Assembly: GCA_900541905.1 (NCBI GenBank)
Contig: UQLQ01000004.1
Span: 71,005-135,004, forward strand
Direction of reading: 5' to 3'
Length of the DNA stretch: 64,000 bases
DNA from: an uncultured Oscillospiraceae bacterium
Lineage (GTDB): Bacteria > Bacillota > Clostridia > Oscillospirales > Acutalibacteraceae
The translations under genes and the position numbers were made by a program. The notes under the pieces are model-generated. The model saw nothing but the letters and a program-made list of their open reading frames with translations. It made no database searches and was not told where the DNA came from. Positions 7,852 to 16,568 of the stretch are shown here, piece after piece; the stretch's first letter is position 1, and every line of letters starts with the position of its first letter.

Positions 7852-8458
7852 TAATGATGGATTACTTCTGATTTTTTCAGGCCCTTCCGGCGCCGGTAAA
7901 GGCACTGTATTAAAAGAACTTTTAAATGGCAATGATAATATGAAACTGTCTGTTTCAGCAACGACTCGTACTCCTCGTGAGGGCGAATGCCATGGTGTAC
8001 ATTACTTTTTTATGACCAAAGAGGAGTTTGAAGAGCAAATTGCCAATGGACAAATGCTGGAACATGCGGAATATTGCGGAAAGTATTACGGTACGCCAAG
8101 TTCTCAAATTATGGATTGGATTGAAGAAGGCAGGGACGTAGTTTTGGAAATCGAAGTGCAGGGGGCACGACAAATTAAAGAAAAACGTCCTGACTGTGTC
8201 AGCATATTTGTATTGCCGCCTTCCCTTGAAGAACTGGAAAAACGGCTTCGTTACCGCAATACAGAAGATGAAGAAACCATTCAAAAACGGTTGGCTGTTG
8301 CTCGCCAAGAGATGGAAACCGCAAGAGATTACGATTATGTGATTGTAAATGACACCATTGAGCATACAGTAGAACAAATTAATAAAATTATTGCAGCAGA
8401 AAAATTGAAAGTTTCACGCGCAAAATCAAATATAGAAAGGGTACTGAACAATGATTAA
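7844..8458 (+). CDS. gmk: Guanylate kinase
   Basis: Phosphorylates GMP to GDP with ATP. The P-loop GPSGAGKGT lies near residue 13, and the GMP-binding segment TTRTPREGE plus GVHYFF follow. The ATG at 7844 has a ten-base gap from GAGGAG (7828-7833) and gives 204 residues, the family norm; ATG 7838 is too close to the ribosome site. It overlaps remA by 8 bp and rpoZ by 8 bp. The gmk-rpoZ pairing is conserved widely in bacteria. Confidence 0.96.
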   Translation: MNNNDGLLLIFSGPSGAGKGTVLKELLNGNDNMKLSVSATTRTPREGECHGVHYFFMTKEEFEEQIANGQMLEHAEYCGKYYGTPSSQIMDWIEEGRDVVLEIEVQGARQIKEKRPDCVSIFVLPPSLEELEKRLRYRNTEDEETIQKRLAVARQEMETARDYDYVIVNDTIEHTVEQINKIIAAEKLKVSRAKSNIERVLNND

Positions 8459-8750
8459 ACCGAATATGAAATTAAGTAATAATACAACTGTAAGCTATTA
8501 TTCTTTGGTGGTTGCAATTGCAAAACGAGCAAGAGAAATTGCAGCAGAAGCAGAATTGAAAGGTGAAATTCTGGTAGAAAAGCCGGTAGATTTAGCAGTC
8601 AATGAATATATAGAGGGCGCATTTAGAATTGTAGAACCCAAAGAGTGCTCTGGAAAACAAGATTTAGAATATATGGAAGAAAATGAAGCGATGGAAGATG
8701 ATATGTCTGCCAATGCAGAAGCGTTTCCCTCCGGTCATGTCGCTCTGTAA
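8451..8750 (+). CDS. rpoZ: DNA-directed RNA polymerase subunit omega
   Basis: Small RNA polymerase subunit that helps fold beta-prime. The SYYSLVVAIAKRAREIA segment is the omega core helix, followed by KPVDLAVNEYIEGAFRI. The protein is 99 residues, slightly longer than the roughly 70-90 typical, owing to an acidic C-terminal extension (EYMEENEAMEDDM). AAAGGG precedes the ATG, which overlaps the end of gmk by 8 bp. In Bacillus coaBC follows rpoZ; here priA follows directly. Confidence 0.93.
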   Translation: MIKPNMKLSNNTTVSYYSLVVAIAKRAREIAAEAELKGEILVEKPVDLAVNEYIEGAFRIVEPKECSGKQDLEYMEENEAMEDDMSANAEAFPSGHVAL

Positions 8751-8774
8751 AGAGTGTAATTAAGAGGTGTGTCT

Positions 8775-11231
8775 ATGGCAATGGTAACTGTGGCAAAGGT
8801 TGCAGTCGAAAATACCACATACCAATTTGATAAAGCATTTGATTACCTTGTGCCGCAGCATCTGTTAAAACAGGCAAAAGAAGGCTGCAGGGTAATGGTT
8901 CCTTTTGGCTTTTCCAACAGTTGTCGTCAAGGTGTGATACTTGCGTTGGAACAGACAGAGGATGATGAAAAACGAAAGTCTGTTGTAACGGTGCTCGATG
9001 AAGCACCGTTTTTCACATCTGAACTTCTGAATATGGTTACTTGGCTGAAAGAACGCTATTTTTGTACCTTATATGATGCGGTAAAACTATTGTTGCCAAC
9101 CGGTTTGAATATGAAGTTAAAAACCGTATATTCGTTGGCGGTACCGCTCAAAGAGATACAGCAGATATGTACGGAAGAAGAGTTGCTTTTACTCACTTTT
9201 TTATCCCGTGTAGGTTCAGCAGATGCAGAGTTGCTTAAAAAGACGCCGGACTTGCTGCAAAATCCAAAATTGCCGGAACAATTGGTGAAAAAGGGATGGC
9301 TTCATAAATCACAGGAGGCAGTACGGCAAATCAATGACGCTACTCAAAAAATGGTGCGTTTGACCGAGCAATATCGTGATGGCATACAAATGCCAAAGTT
9401 AACTGCAAAACAAAAAGATGTCTACCACACCTTATGTGATATCGGCACTGCTTCTGTGAAAGAAATATGCTATTTTACAGGTGTTACAACAGCAGTGGTA
9501 CAGAATTTGGTAAAGCGTGGTGTTGCTGAGTTTTACGATATAGAAATATTCCGAAATCCATATGAAGCAATCGAATCAACCAAAGATACTCAGGCAATTA
9601 CGTTGTCCAATCAACAGCAAAGGGCTTTTCATCATTTAAAACAGCAGTATGAAACGGGAAAAGGTGGTGTTTCACTGCTTTACGGTGTTACAGGCAGTGG
9701 AAAAACCCTTGTGTTTATGAAGCTGATTGATGAAGTGTATCAACAGGGAAAAGGCGTTATCGTTATGGTGCCAGAAATTTCTCTCACGCCCCAGACCATC
9801 GGCCGTTTCCATAAAAGGTACGGCAACCGAGTAGCTGTATTCCACAGCGCACTTTCTATGGGTGAACGGTTGGATGAATGGAAACGAGTGAAAAATGGGC
9901 AGGCTCTGATTGCGGTAGGTACCCGTTCCGCTGTATTTGCCCCGTTTGAACATCTTGGGTTAATTATTATGGATGAAGAACAGGAATATACCTATAAGTC
10001 GGAATCCTCTCCGCGATACCATGCACGGGAAGTTGCAAAATATCGTTGTGCATACCACAATGCTTTATTGGTGTTGGCTTCCGCGACTCCTTCTTTAGAG
10101 AGTTACTTTATGGCTGAAAACGGCAGATATTCTTTGGAATCCCTGCCACATCGCTATGGAGATGCAAAGCTGCCGGAAGTCATTATTGCGGATATGAACG
10201 AGCAGTTGCCCACTGGCAATACAACAGCGTTCAGCAATGAGCTGATACAGGCGCTTGAAGAAAACCTGGAACGAAAAGAACAGTCTATTTTGCTGCTCAA
10301 TCGCAGAGGATATCACACCTTTGTTTCCTGCAAACATTGCGGAGAGGTGGTCACTTGCCCAAGCTGCAGCATTTCTTTGACATATCATAGCGCGAACAAT
10401 CGGCTGATGTGTCATTACTGCGGCTATTCCGTTCCGTTTACGAAAGAATGTCCCAGTTGTCACGAACCGGAAGTGCGTTATACCGGTTCGGGAACGCAAA
10501 AGGCGGAAGAAGAATTATGCACATTATTTCCCAAAGCACGTATTCTAAGATTGGATGCAGATTCCACCATGCGCAGGCATGCATATGAAACCAAAATGAA
10601 AGCATTTTCCAATGGGGAATATGACATCATTATCGGCACGCAAATGGTTGCAAAAGGATTGGATTTTGAGAATGTTACGCTGGTGGGGGTGCTTTCTGCA
10701 GACCAAGTTTTGTACAGCGATGATTTCCGCAGCAATGAACGTGGTTTCGATTTGCTGACTCAAGTAGTGGGACGTTCGGGACGGGGCACGAAAAGGGGCA
10801 GAGCAATTATACAAACGTACACACCGGAAAATCCTGTCATTGCACTTGCATCACATCAGGATTATGTTCACTTTTATGAACAGGAGATTTTGTTCCGCAA
10901 AGCAATGCTCTATCCGCCGTTTGCAGATATTGTCGTAATCGGTTTTGTAGGGGAACAGGAGTCCAAGGTTGCAAAAGCAAGTCAATTATTTTTAGAAATG
11001 CTGAGTCATTTGGCATCAAAAGAATACAGTGAGCTGCCGATTCGTGCATTGCGTCCTACACCGGCGCAAGTAGCTAAGGTAAGCAATAAATATCGGTATA
11101 AACTGATGATAAAATGTAAAAATAATCTAACATTTAGGTCGATGCTTTCCCGTTTGCTTGTGGCATGCGGAAAAGAAAAAGCATTTGCTGGGGTTACTGT
11201 TTATGCGGACAGTAATCCTGATATGATTTAA
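8775..11231 (+). CDS. priA: Primosomal protein N' (replication restart helicase PriA)
   Basis: 3'-to-5' DNA helicase that reloads the replisome at stalled forks. An N-terminal DNA-binding domain contains FDKAFDYLVP. The Walker A motif GVTGSGKT is near residue 304 and the Walker B/DEAH-type box reads DEEQEYTYKSE, where most PriA proteins have DEEHE. Eight cysteines in four CxxC pairs (about residues 518-565, for example CKHCG and CPSCS) bind two zinc ions. Motifs GTQMVAKGLDF and QVVGRSGRG complete the helicase core. ATG 8775 is chosen over GTG 8769 because AGAGG ends only two bases before the latter. The 818-residue length is normal. Confidence 0.96.
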   Translation: MAMVTVAKVAVENTTYQFDKAFDYLVPQHLLKQAKEGCRVMVPFGFSNSCRQGVILALEQTEDDEKRKSVVTVLDEAPFFTSELLNMVTWLKERYFCTLYDAVKLLLPTGLNMKLKTVYSLAVPLKEIQQICTEEELLLLTFLSRVGSADAELLKKTPDLLQNPKLPEQLVKKGWLHKSQEAVRQINDATQKMVRLTEQYRDGIQMPKLTAKQKDVYHTLCDIGTASVKEICYFTGVTTAVVQNLVKRGVAEFYDIEIFRNPYEAIESTKDTQAITLSNQQQRAFHHLKQQYETGKGGVSLLYGVTGSGKTLVFMKLIDEVYQQGKGVIVMVPEISLTPQTIGRFHKRYGNRVAVFHSALSMGERLDEWKRVKNGQALIAVGTRSAVFAPFEHLGLIIMDEEQEYTYKSESSPRYHAREVAKYRCAYHNALLVLASATPSLESYFMAENGRYSLESLPHRYGDAKLPEVIIADMNEQLPTGNTTAFSNELIQALEENLERKEQSILLLNRRGYHTFVSCKHCGEVVTCPSCSISLTYHSANNRLMCHYCGYSVPFTKECPSCHEPEVRYTGSGTQKAEEELCTLFPKARILRLDADSTMRRHAYETKMKAFSNGEYDIIIGTQMVAKGLDFENVTLVGVLSADQVLYSDDFRSNERGFDLLTQVVGRSGRGTKRGRAIIQTYTPENPVIALASHQDYVHFYEQEILFRKAMLYPPFADIVVIGFVGEQESKVAKASQLFLEMLSHLASKEYSELPIRALRPTPAQVAKVSNKYRYKLMIKCKNNLTFRSMLSRLLVACGKEKAFAGVTVYADSNPDMI

Positions 11232-11250
11232 AAGGAGTAAAGAGAAACAT

Positions 11251-11721
11251 ATGGCTATCAGAGAGATTGTAATAGAGGGCGACGATATTTTAACAAAAGT
11301 ATGCCGTCCTGTTGAAAAATTTGACGAAAAGCTTGGAATTTTATTGGATGACATGAGGGAAACCATGGTTGATGCTGACGGTGTGGGGCTTGCAGCGCCG
11401 CAAATCGGTATATTACGTCGTGTTGTGGTAATCGACATCGGTGAAGGCTTGGTAGAACTGGTGAATCCTGAGATTATCTATGAAGAAGGAGAACAAGAAA
11501 TGCAGGAAGGTTGTCTTTCTTGTCCTGGTGTATATGGTATGACAAAACGTCCTGCAAAAGTTAGAGTGTCTGCTCAAAACAGAAACGGAGAGCGTTTTGA
11601 ATTCGAAGCGGAAGAATTGTTTGCAGTAGCTTGCTGTCATGAGATTGACCATTTAAACGGTATTTTGTTCCGTGAACATGTGGTGCGTATGATTGCTGAA
11701 GAAGGTCATGAATTACCGTAA
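11251..11721 (+). CDS. def: Peptide deformylase
   Basis: Metalloenzyme that removes the formyl group from the N-terminal methionine of new proteins. All three motifs are present: GVGLAAPQIG (about residue 44), EGCLSCPG (about 87, supplying a metal-binding cysteine) and HEIDHLNG (about 129, HExxH). The 156-residue length is typical. The ribosome site AAAGGAG (11231-11237) lies 13 bases ahead of the ATG. It is followed by fmt, the enzyme that adds the same formyl group, a very conserved pairing. Confidence 0.96.
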   Translation: MAIREIVIEGDDILTKVCRPVEKFDEKLGILLDDMRETMVDADGVGLAAPQIGILRRVVVIDIGEGLVELVNPEIIYEEGEQEMQEGCLSCPGVYGMTKRPAKVRVSAQNRNGERFEFEAEELFAVACCHEIDHLNGILFREHVVRMIAEEGHELP

Positions 11722-11772
11722 GTTAATGTATGATTTGTGTATAAAAATACAAAAATAATAAGGGTGACAACT

Positions 11773-12702
11773 ATGCGTATCATTTTTATGGGAACTCCGG
11801 ATTTTGCGGTACCGTGTTTACAAAAGTTAATTGATGCAGGTCATGATATTTGCGGTGTATTTACGCAACCTGACAAACCAAAGGGAAGAGGATATACACT
11901 CATGCCGCCTCCTGTCAAAGAGTTGGCATTGCAGCATGGATTGACTGTATATCAGCCAACCACTTTGCGAGACGATAAAGTACAGCAGCTAATAGCAGAG
12001 TTACAGCCGGAATTGATTGTGGTTGTAGCATATGGAAAATTACTTCCAAAAGCAGTTTTGGATATTCCGCCAAGAGGCTGTGTGAACGTACATGGCTCTT
12101 TACTGCCAAAATACCGCGGTGCGGCGCCCATTCAGTGGACCGTATTAAACGGTGATGCAATTGCGGGCGTAACTACCATGTTTATGGGAGAAGGCTTAGA
12201 TACAGGCGATATGCTGCTGAAAGCAGAGACACCTGTTGGAGAAAATGAGACTTCCGGAGAATTGTTTGAGCGCCTTTGTCATTTGGGTGCAGATTTGCTT
12301 ATTGATACTATAGATGCCTTAAAAGATGAAACGATAACGCCAATTCCTCAAAATGAGGAAGAAGCAAGCTATGCAAGTATGCTGAGCAAAAAAGATTCTC
12401 CCATAGATTGGAATAAAACGGCGCAGCAGGTGCATAATCAAGTAAGAGGCTTGTCTCCTTGGCCCGTTGCCAATACTATGTATCACGGAAAACAATTAAA
12501 AATTCATCAGACATTGGTTTCTTCTAAGGAACATGGTAACCCCGGCGATGTAATAGAAAAAAATAATAAATTTTTCGTTTGCTGTGGTGACGGTGCTGTA
12601 GAATTGGTAACGGTTCAGTATGAAGGCGGTAAAAGGATGTCTGCAAAAGATTTTTTCCGAGGACGGCCTCTGAAAGAAAACGAAAACTTACTGACGCAAT
12701 AA
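11773..12702 (+). CDS. fmt: Methionyl-tRNA formyltransferase
   Basis: Formylates initiator Met-tRNA using 10-formyl-tetrahydrofolate. The N-terminus RIIFMGTPDFAVPCL and the catalytic segment VHGSLLPKYRGAAPIQW are diagnostic, with the essential asparagine/histidine/aspartate region and a C-terminal OB-like domain (DFFRGRPLK near the end). The ATG at 11773 follows AAGGGTGA; the frame opening at 11737 would add 12 residues absent from the family. The protein has 309 residues. Confidence 0.96.
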   Translation: MRIIFMGTPDFAVPCLQKLIDAGHDICGVFTQPDKPKGRGYTLMPPPVKELALQHGLTVYQPTTLRDDKVQQLIAELQPELIVVVAYGKLLPKAVLDIPPRGCVNVHGSLLPKYRGAAPIQWTVLNGDAIAGVTTMFMGEGLDTGDMLLKAETPVGENETSGELFERLCHLGADLLIDTIDALKDETITPIPQNEEEASYASMLSKKDSPIDWNKTAQQVHNQVRGLSPWPVANTMYHGKQLKIHQTLVSSKEHGNPGDVIEKNNKFFVCCGDGAVELVTVQYEGGKRMSAKDFFRGRPLKENENLLTQ

Positions 12703-12716
12703 AGAAAGGTGACTTC

Positions 12717-13424
12717 ATGGGCTTTTACTATTTCGATTATACGTATTTGTTATTTTTGGCGCCTGCAATTATCATTACAATGATTGCGCAGATTGGCGTG
12801 AAAACAACATTTAATCAATATTCCAAGGTTTTGAATATGAAAGGGCTGACAGGAGCTGCCGCGGCACAGCGCGTTTTGGAACACGGTGGTTCTTTATTAA
12901 CGCAAGTACAAATGACAGGCGGACATTTAACTGACCATTTTGACCCAAAAACCAATATCATCCGTTTGTCACAAAGTGTATATGGCAGCGCAACCGTATC
13001 AGCTGTTGGGGTGGCAGCCCATGAAGCGGGTCACGCGGTTCAGTATGCAACAGGTTATGGACCTATCAAATTCAGGACTGCTATTTATCCGATTGTAAGT
13101 ATTGGCTCTAATTTATCTATGCCGCTGATTTTAATTGGTCTGCTGCTTCCCGTACAATATAACTTTGTTGTGTATATCGGAATTGGATTATATAGTTTGT
13201 CTGTCTTGTTCAGTCTTGTGACATTGCCCGTAGAATTTAATGCAAGTTCCAGAGCCTTGCGCTATTTGGAGGAGACAAACTCTTTAACGGCAGACGAATT
13301 GGTTGGAGCAAAAAAAGTACTGCGTGCGGCAGCAATGACATATGTTGCTTCTACATTTGTAGCATTGCTGTCTTTATTAAGACTGATTTTAATTTTTGGC
13401 AACAGAAGAGGAAGACAATCATGA
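12717..13424 (+). CDS. Zinc metallopeptidase, YugP family (membrane)
   Basis: A 235-residue membrane protein of the YugP family. Three to four hydrophobic segments are visible: an N-terminal helix, a pair at about residues 120-165 and one near the C-terminus. The HExxH-type zinc motif HEAGHAVQYATGY (about residue 102) lies between them. AAAGGTG precedes the ATG. It overlaps rsmB by the 4-bp ATGA junction. The family is annotated as a metallopeptidase from the motif; the substrate is unknown. In Bacillus this gene is not part of the def-fmt-rsmB operon, so its insertion here is a Clostridia-type arrangement. Confidence 0.88.
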   Translation: MGFYYFDYTYLLFLAPAIIITMIAQIGVKTTFNQYSKVLNMKGLTGAAAAQRVLEHGGSLLTQVQMTGGHLTDHFDPKTNIIRLSQSVYGSATVSAVGVAAHEAGHAVQYATGYGPIKFRTAIYPIVSIGSNLSMPLILIGLLLPVQYNFVVYIGIGLYSLSVLFSLVTLPVEFNASSRALRYLEETNSLTADELVGAKKVLRAAAMTYVASTFVALLSLLRLILIFGNRRGRQS

Positions 13425-14755
13425 AAAATGCCAGAACCGCAGCCCACGCGGCGTTGCTCCAAGTAGATGTAAATGCGGGTTATTCCAACATTGTAATTGA
13501 TAAGGCGATCAAAGAAGCAAAGCTGGACCAGAGAGATGCTTCTTTGGCCGCAGCCATTTTTTATGGTGTGCTGGAACGCAGAATTACATTGGACTATATC
13601 ATCAATCAGTTTTCCAGAATACCTGTAAAACAGATGACACCTGATATTTTAGAAATTTTGCGTATGGCGTGTTATCAGATTTTATATATGGAAAAAATTC
13701 CCCACTCGGCTGCTGTAAATGAAGCTGTTAATATGGCAAAGCAGACCAAAGGAGGAAAATCCCCCGGGTTTGTAAATGGAGTGTTACGTGGACTGCTTAG
13801 GGGCAAAGAACAAATCCAAATGCCCAATGAGAAACAAGAACCTTTGCATGCTTTGAGTATCGTGTATTCTTGTCCCAGGTGGCTCATACAATTGTGGCAA
13901 GAGGCTTACGGCAAAGAACATACGCTGGGAATTTTAAAAAGTTTTTTTGATAAGCCTCCCCTGTATGCCAGAGTGAATACAACGAAAATTACAACAGAGC
14001 AGTTAATTGAGCGTTTGGAAAAAGAAAATGTATGTGCAAAGGCGGTATCGTGGTTGCCGGGGGCTGTTGAGCTGGAACAGACCGGTTCTGTGGCGCACTT
14101 ACAGGCATATGAAGAGGGCTTGTTTCATATACAAGATATATCATCTCAATTGTGCTGTTCTATATTGGAGCCAAAATCGGGACAAACCATTGCAGATCTT
14201 TGTGCAGCTCCCGGCGGCAAAACATTTACTATAGCAGAGCGAATGGAGAATCAAGGAAAATTGCTTTCGTTTGATAAATACAAAGGTAAGGTAGGTATGA
14301 TTCGACAAGGAGCAAAACGATTGGGATTATCCATTGTAGAAGCTTCCATTCGAGACAGCAGCAATCCAAAAGAGGAACTGCTGTTTGCAGACGGCGTATT
14401 GTGCGATGCGCCTTGTGCAGGTTTGGGAATTATTCGCAGAAAGCCGGAAATCCGTTATAAACCTCAGGAAGAATTAAAAGATTTACCCATGGTTCAGCGC
14501 AGTATTTTAAAAGAGGCGGCAAAACAGGTAAAGCCGGGAGGAACTTTGGTTTATTCCACATGCAGTTTAAATCCTGCTGAGAATGGAGAAGTAGCAGATT
14601 GGTTTTTAAAAGAACATTCGGATTTTCAGGCCAAGCCATTACATCTGCCTACTTGTATCAAACAAGTGGTGGATCAATCGGACAATCAGATTACATTATT
14701 ACCCCATATTCATGGAACGGATGGATTTTTTATTGCCGTATTTGTAAAAACATAA
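13421..14755 (+). CDS. rsmB: 16S rRNA (cytosine-967-C5)-methyltransferase RsmB
   Basis: Methylates C967 of 16S rRNA using S-adenosylmethionine. An N-terminal NusB-like RNA-binding domain (ARTAAHAALLQVDVNAGYSN) is followed by a Rossmann methyltransferase. The SAM-binding loop is DLCAAPGGKTFTIAERM (about residue 263). The two catalytic cysteine regions are CDAPCAGLGI (about 328) and YSTCSLNPAENGEV (about 382). The 444-residue length is normal. The start overlaps the previous stop (ATGA). Confidence 0.95.
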   Translation: MKNARTAAHAALLQVDVNAGYSNIVIDKAIKEAKLDQRDASLAAAIFYGVLERRITLDYIINQFSRIPVKQMTPDILEILRMACYQILYMEKIPHSAAVNEAVNMAKQTKGGKSPGFVNGVLRGLLRGKEQIQMPNEKQEPLHALSIVYSCPRWLIQLWQEAYGKEHTLGILKSFFDKPPLYARVNTTKITTEQLIERLEKENVCAKAVSWLPGAVELEQTGSVAHLQAYEEGLFHIQDISSQLCCSILEPKSGQTIADLCAAPGGKTFTIAERMENQGKLLSFDKYKGKVGMIRQGAKRLGLSIVEASIRDSSNPKEELLFADGVLCDAPCAGLGIIRRKPEIRYKPQEELKDLPMVQRSILKEAAKQVKPGGTLVYSTCSLNPAENGEVADWFLKEHSDFQAKPLHLPTCIKQVVDQSDNQITLLPHIHGTDGFFIAVFVKT

Positions 14756-14784
14756 TATAATATGGGGAAAGGAGTGTTTTTTCA

Positions 14785-15846
14785 ATGGAGCTGCAGGATA
14801 TCAAATCCATGACGCTTGCAGAAATACAAGCGTCGTTTACAAATGATAAACTGCCCAAATTCCGTGCGTTGCAGGTATATCAATGGCTGCATCGCGGCGC
14901 AGAATCGTTTGACGAAATGTCAAATTTATCAAAAGAACTGCGTGAACAATTAAAGGAAAAATATTACATATCTGTAGCAACTGTTGAAAAAAAGCTTATT
15001 TCCAATTATGATAATACAGTAAAATATCTGTTTTCTTTTGCAGATAATTGTTGTGTTGAGTCAGTGGTGATGAAATACAAACATGGTTACAGTATTTGTA
15101 TTTCCACACAAGTGGGCTGTAGAATGGGCTGCACATTTTGTGCTACGGGTAAAAGCGGTTTTAGTCGCAATTTGACTGCCTCAGAAATGTTGGCCCAAAT
15201 ACAAAGCGCCCAAAAAGATTTGGAGATTCAAATTTCAAATATTGTTTTAATGGGAATGGGAGAACCATTGGACAACTACCAACAGGTATTACGCTTCTTA
15301 GAATTGGTATCGTCGGATGAGGGTATGAATATTGGAATGCGACATATTTCGGTTTCCACTTGTGGTATTGTAGATAAGATTTACGATATGGCAAATCGAA
15401 AATTGCAGTGTACACTTTCTGTTTCACTCCATGCTCCAAATGACAACCTTCGTTCACAAACGATGCCCATTAATAAAAAGTGGGGAGTTGCGCAGCTGCT
15501 GAAGGCCTGTAAGTATTACAGTGATACAACAAGGCGCCGTATTTCATTTGAATACGCTATGATTAGCGGTCTTAATGACAGTGACGCCCAGGCCCAGGAG
15601 CTTGCAGGAAAGCTAAAAGGAATATTAAGTCATGTAAACTTGATTCCCGTCAATGATGTAACGGGAAATCATTACAAAAAAAGTTCGACGCAAAGACTGC
15701 ATGCTTTTTGCAGTATACTGGAAAAGCATGGTATTACAGCTACTGTCAGAAGAACGTTAGGCTCAGATATTCAGGCTTCCTGCGGTCAGCTGCAGCGCAG
15801 GTATAAAGAGGAGGTGAACAACATTGAAAGTACACAGTCAAACTGA
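14785..15846 (+). CDS. rlmN: Dual-specificity RNA methyltransferase RlmN
   Basis: Radical SAM enzyme that methylates C2 of adenine 2503 in 23S rRNA and of adenine 37 in certain tRNAs. The [4Fe-4S] motif is CRMGCTFCATG (about residue 112, CxxxCxxC). Two further catalytic cysteines are expected, one near STCGIVDK and one near the C-terminus in QASCGQL. AAAGGAG precedes the ATG. The last 23 bp overlap prpC. The 353 residues fit the family. Confidence 0.96.
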   Translation: MELQDIKSMTLAEIQASFTNDKLPKFRALQVYQWLHRGAESFDEMSNLSKELREQLKEKYYISVATVEKKLISNYDNTVKYLFSFADNCCVESVVMKYKHGYSICISTQVGCRMGCTFCATGKSGFSRNLTASEMLAQIQSAQKDLEIQISNIVLMGMGEPLDNYQQVLRFLELVSSDEGMNIGMRHISVSTCGIVDKIYDMANRKLQCTLSVSLHAPNDNLRSQTMPINKKWGVAQLLKACKYYSDTTRRRISFEYAMISGLNDSDAQAQELAGKLKGILSHVNLIPVNDVTGNHYKKSSTQRLHAFCSILEKHGITATVRRTLGSDIQASCGQLQRRYKEEVNNIESTQSN

Positions 15847-16552
15847 TGTTGGCTTGGTAAGGACTCTCAATGAAGATGCATGCCGTACCGGTTTGTTAGG
15901 GGAAAACGGTGCATGGGCAGTCGTTTGCGATGGCATGGGCGGTGCAAACGGCGGAGAAATTGCAAGCGAAACAGCGGTAAAAAGTATAGAAGAACAAATT
16001 CTTGCTTCTTATGAAGAAGATTTTAAAAGTGAAGAGATGAAGCTGATGTTAAGTACGCTTATTTTTCATGCGAATTCAGCTGTTTATGATATGGCTCAGG
16101 AAAACGAATCGTTAAAAGGAATGGGCACCACGATTGTAGTGGCAATTGTACTTGATAATGTTGCTCATATTGCCCATGCGGGAGACAGCAGGGCATATTT
16201 GCTTCACAACGGTAATATTATGCAAATTACAACGGACCATTCTATGGTTCAGGAATTGATTAAAAATGGAGACTTAACTGTGGAACAGGCTAAGGTGCAT
16301 CCGCAAAAGAATATCATTACCAGGGCTTTGGGAGTGAATCCGGTCGTAGAAATTGATTACGAAAAAGTACCTTTGGCAAAAGATGATCGCATATTAATCT
16401 GTACAGACGGGTTGACCAATTATATTGAACCTGAAAAGATCAGAAATCTTGCGGATGATATGGATTCTGTTTCTTTGGCCGATAGATTGGTTGCGCTGGC
16501 AAAAGAAAATGGCGGCGGAGATAATATTACAGTTGCGATACTCGATAACTGA
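15824..16552 (+). CDS. prpC: PP2C-type Ser/Thr protein phosphatase (PrpC/Stp)
   Basis: Metal-dependent phosphatase that reverses the action of the PASTA kinase encoded next to it. PP2C motifs occur in order: TDVGLVRTLNEDA, VCDGMGGANGGE (metal-binding aspartates), HAGDSRAYLL, CTDGLTNY and GGGDNITV. The TTG start follows a strong AGGAGGTG ribosome site at 15808-15815 and lies inside the rlmN 3' end. The protein has 242 residues. The phosphatase-kinase pair is conserved in Firmicutes and regulates cell wall growth and dormancy exit (family knowledge). Confidence 0.95.
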   Translation: MKVHSQTDVGLVRTLNEDACRTGLLGENGAWAVVCDGMGGANGGEIASETAVKSIEEQILASYEEDFKSEEMKLMLSTLIFHANSAVYDMAQENESLKGMGTTIVVAIVLDNVAHIAHAGDSRAYLLHNGNIMQITTDHSMVQELIKNGDLTVEQAKVHPQKNIITRALGVNPVVEIDYEKVPLAKDDRILICTDGLTNYIEPEKIRNLADDMDSVSLADRLVALAKENGGGDNITVAILDN

Positions 16553-16568
16553 TTGGAGTTGATAACAT

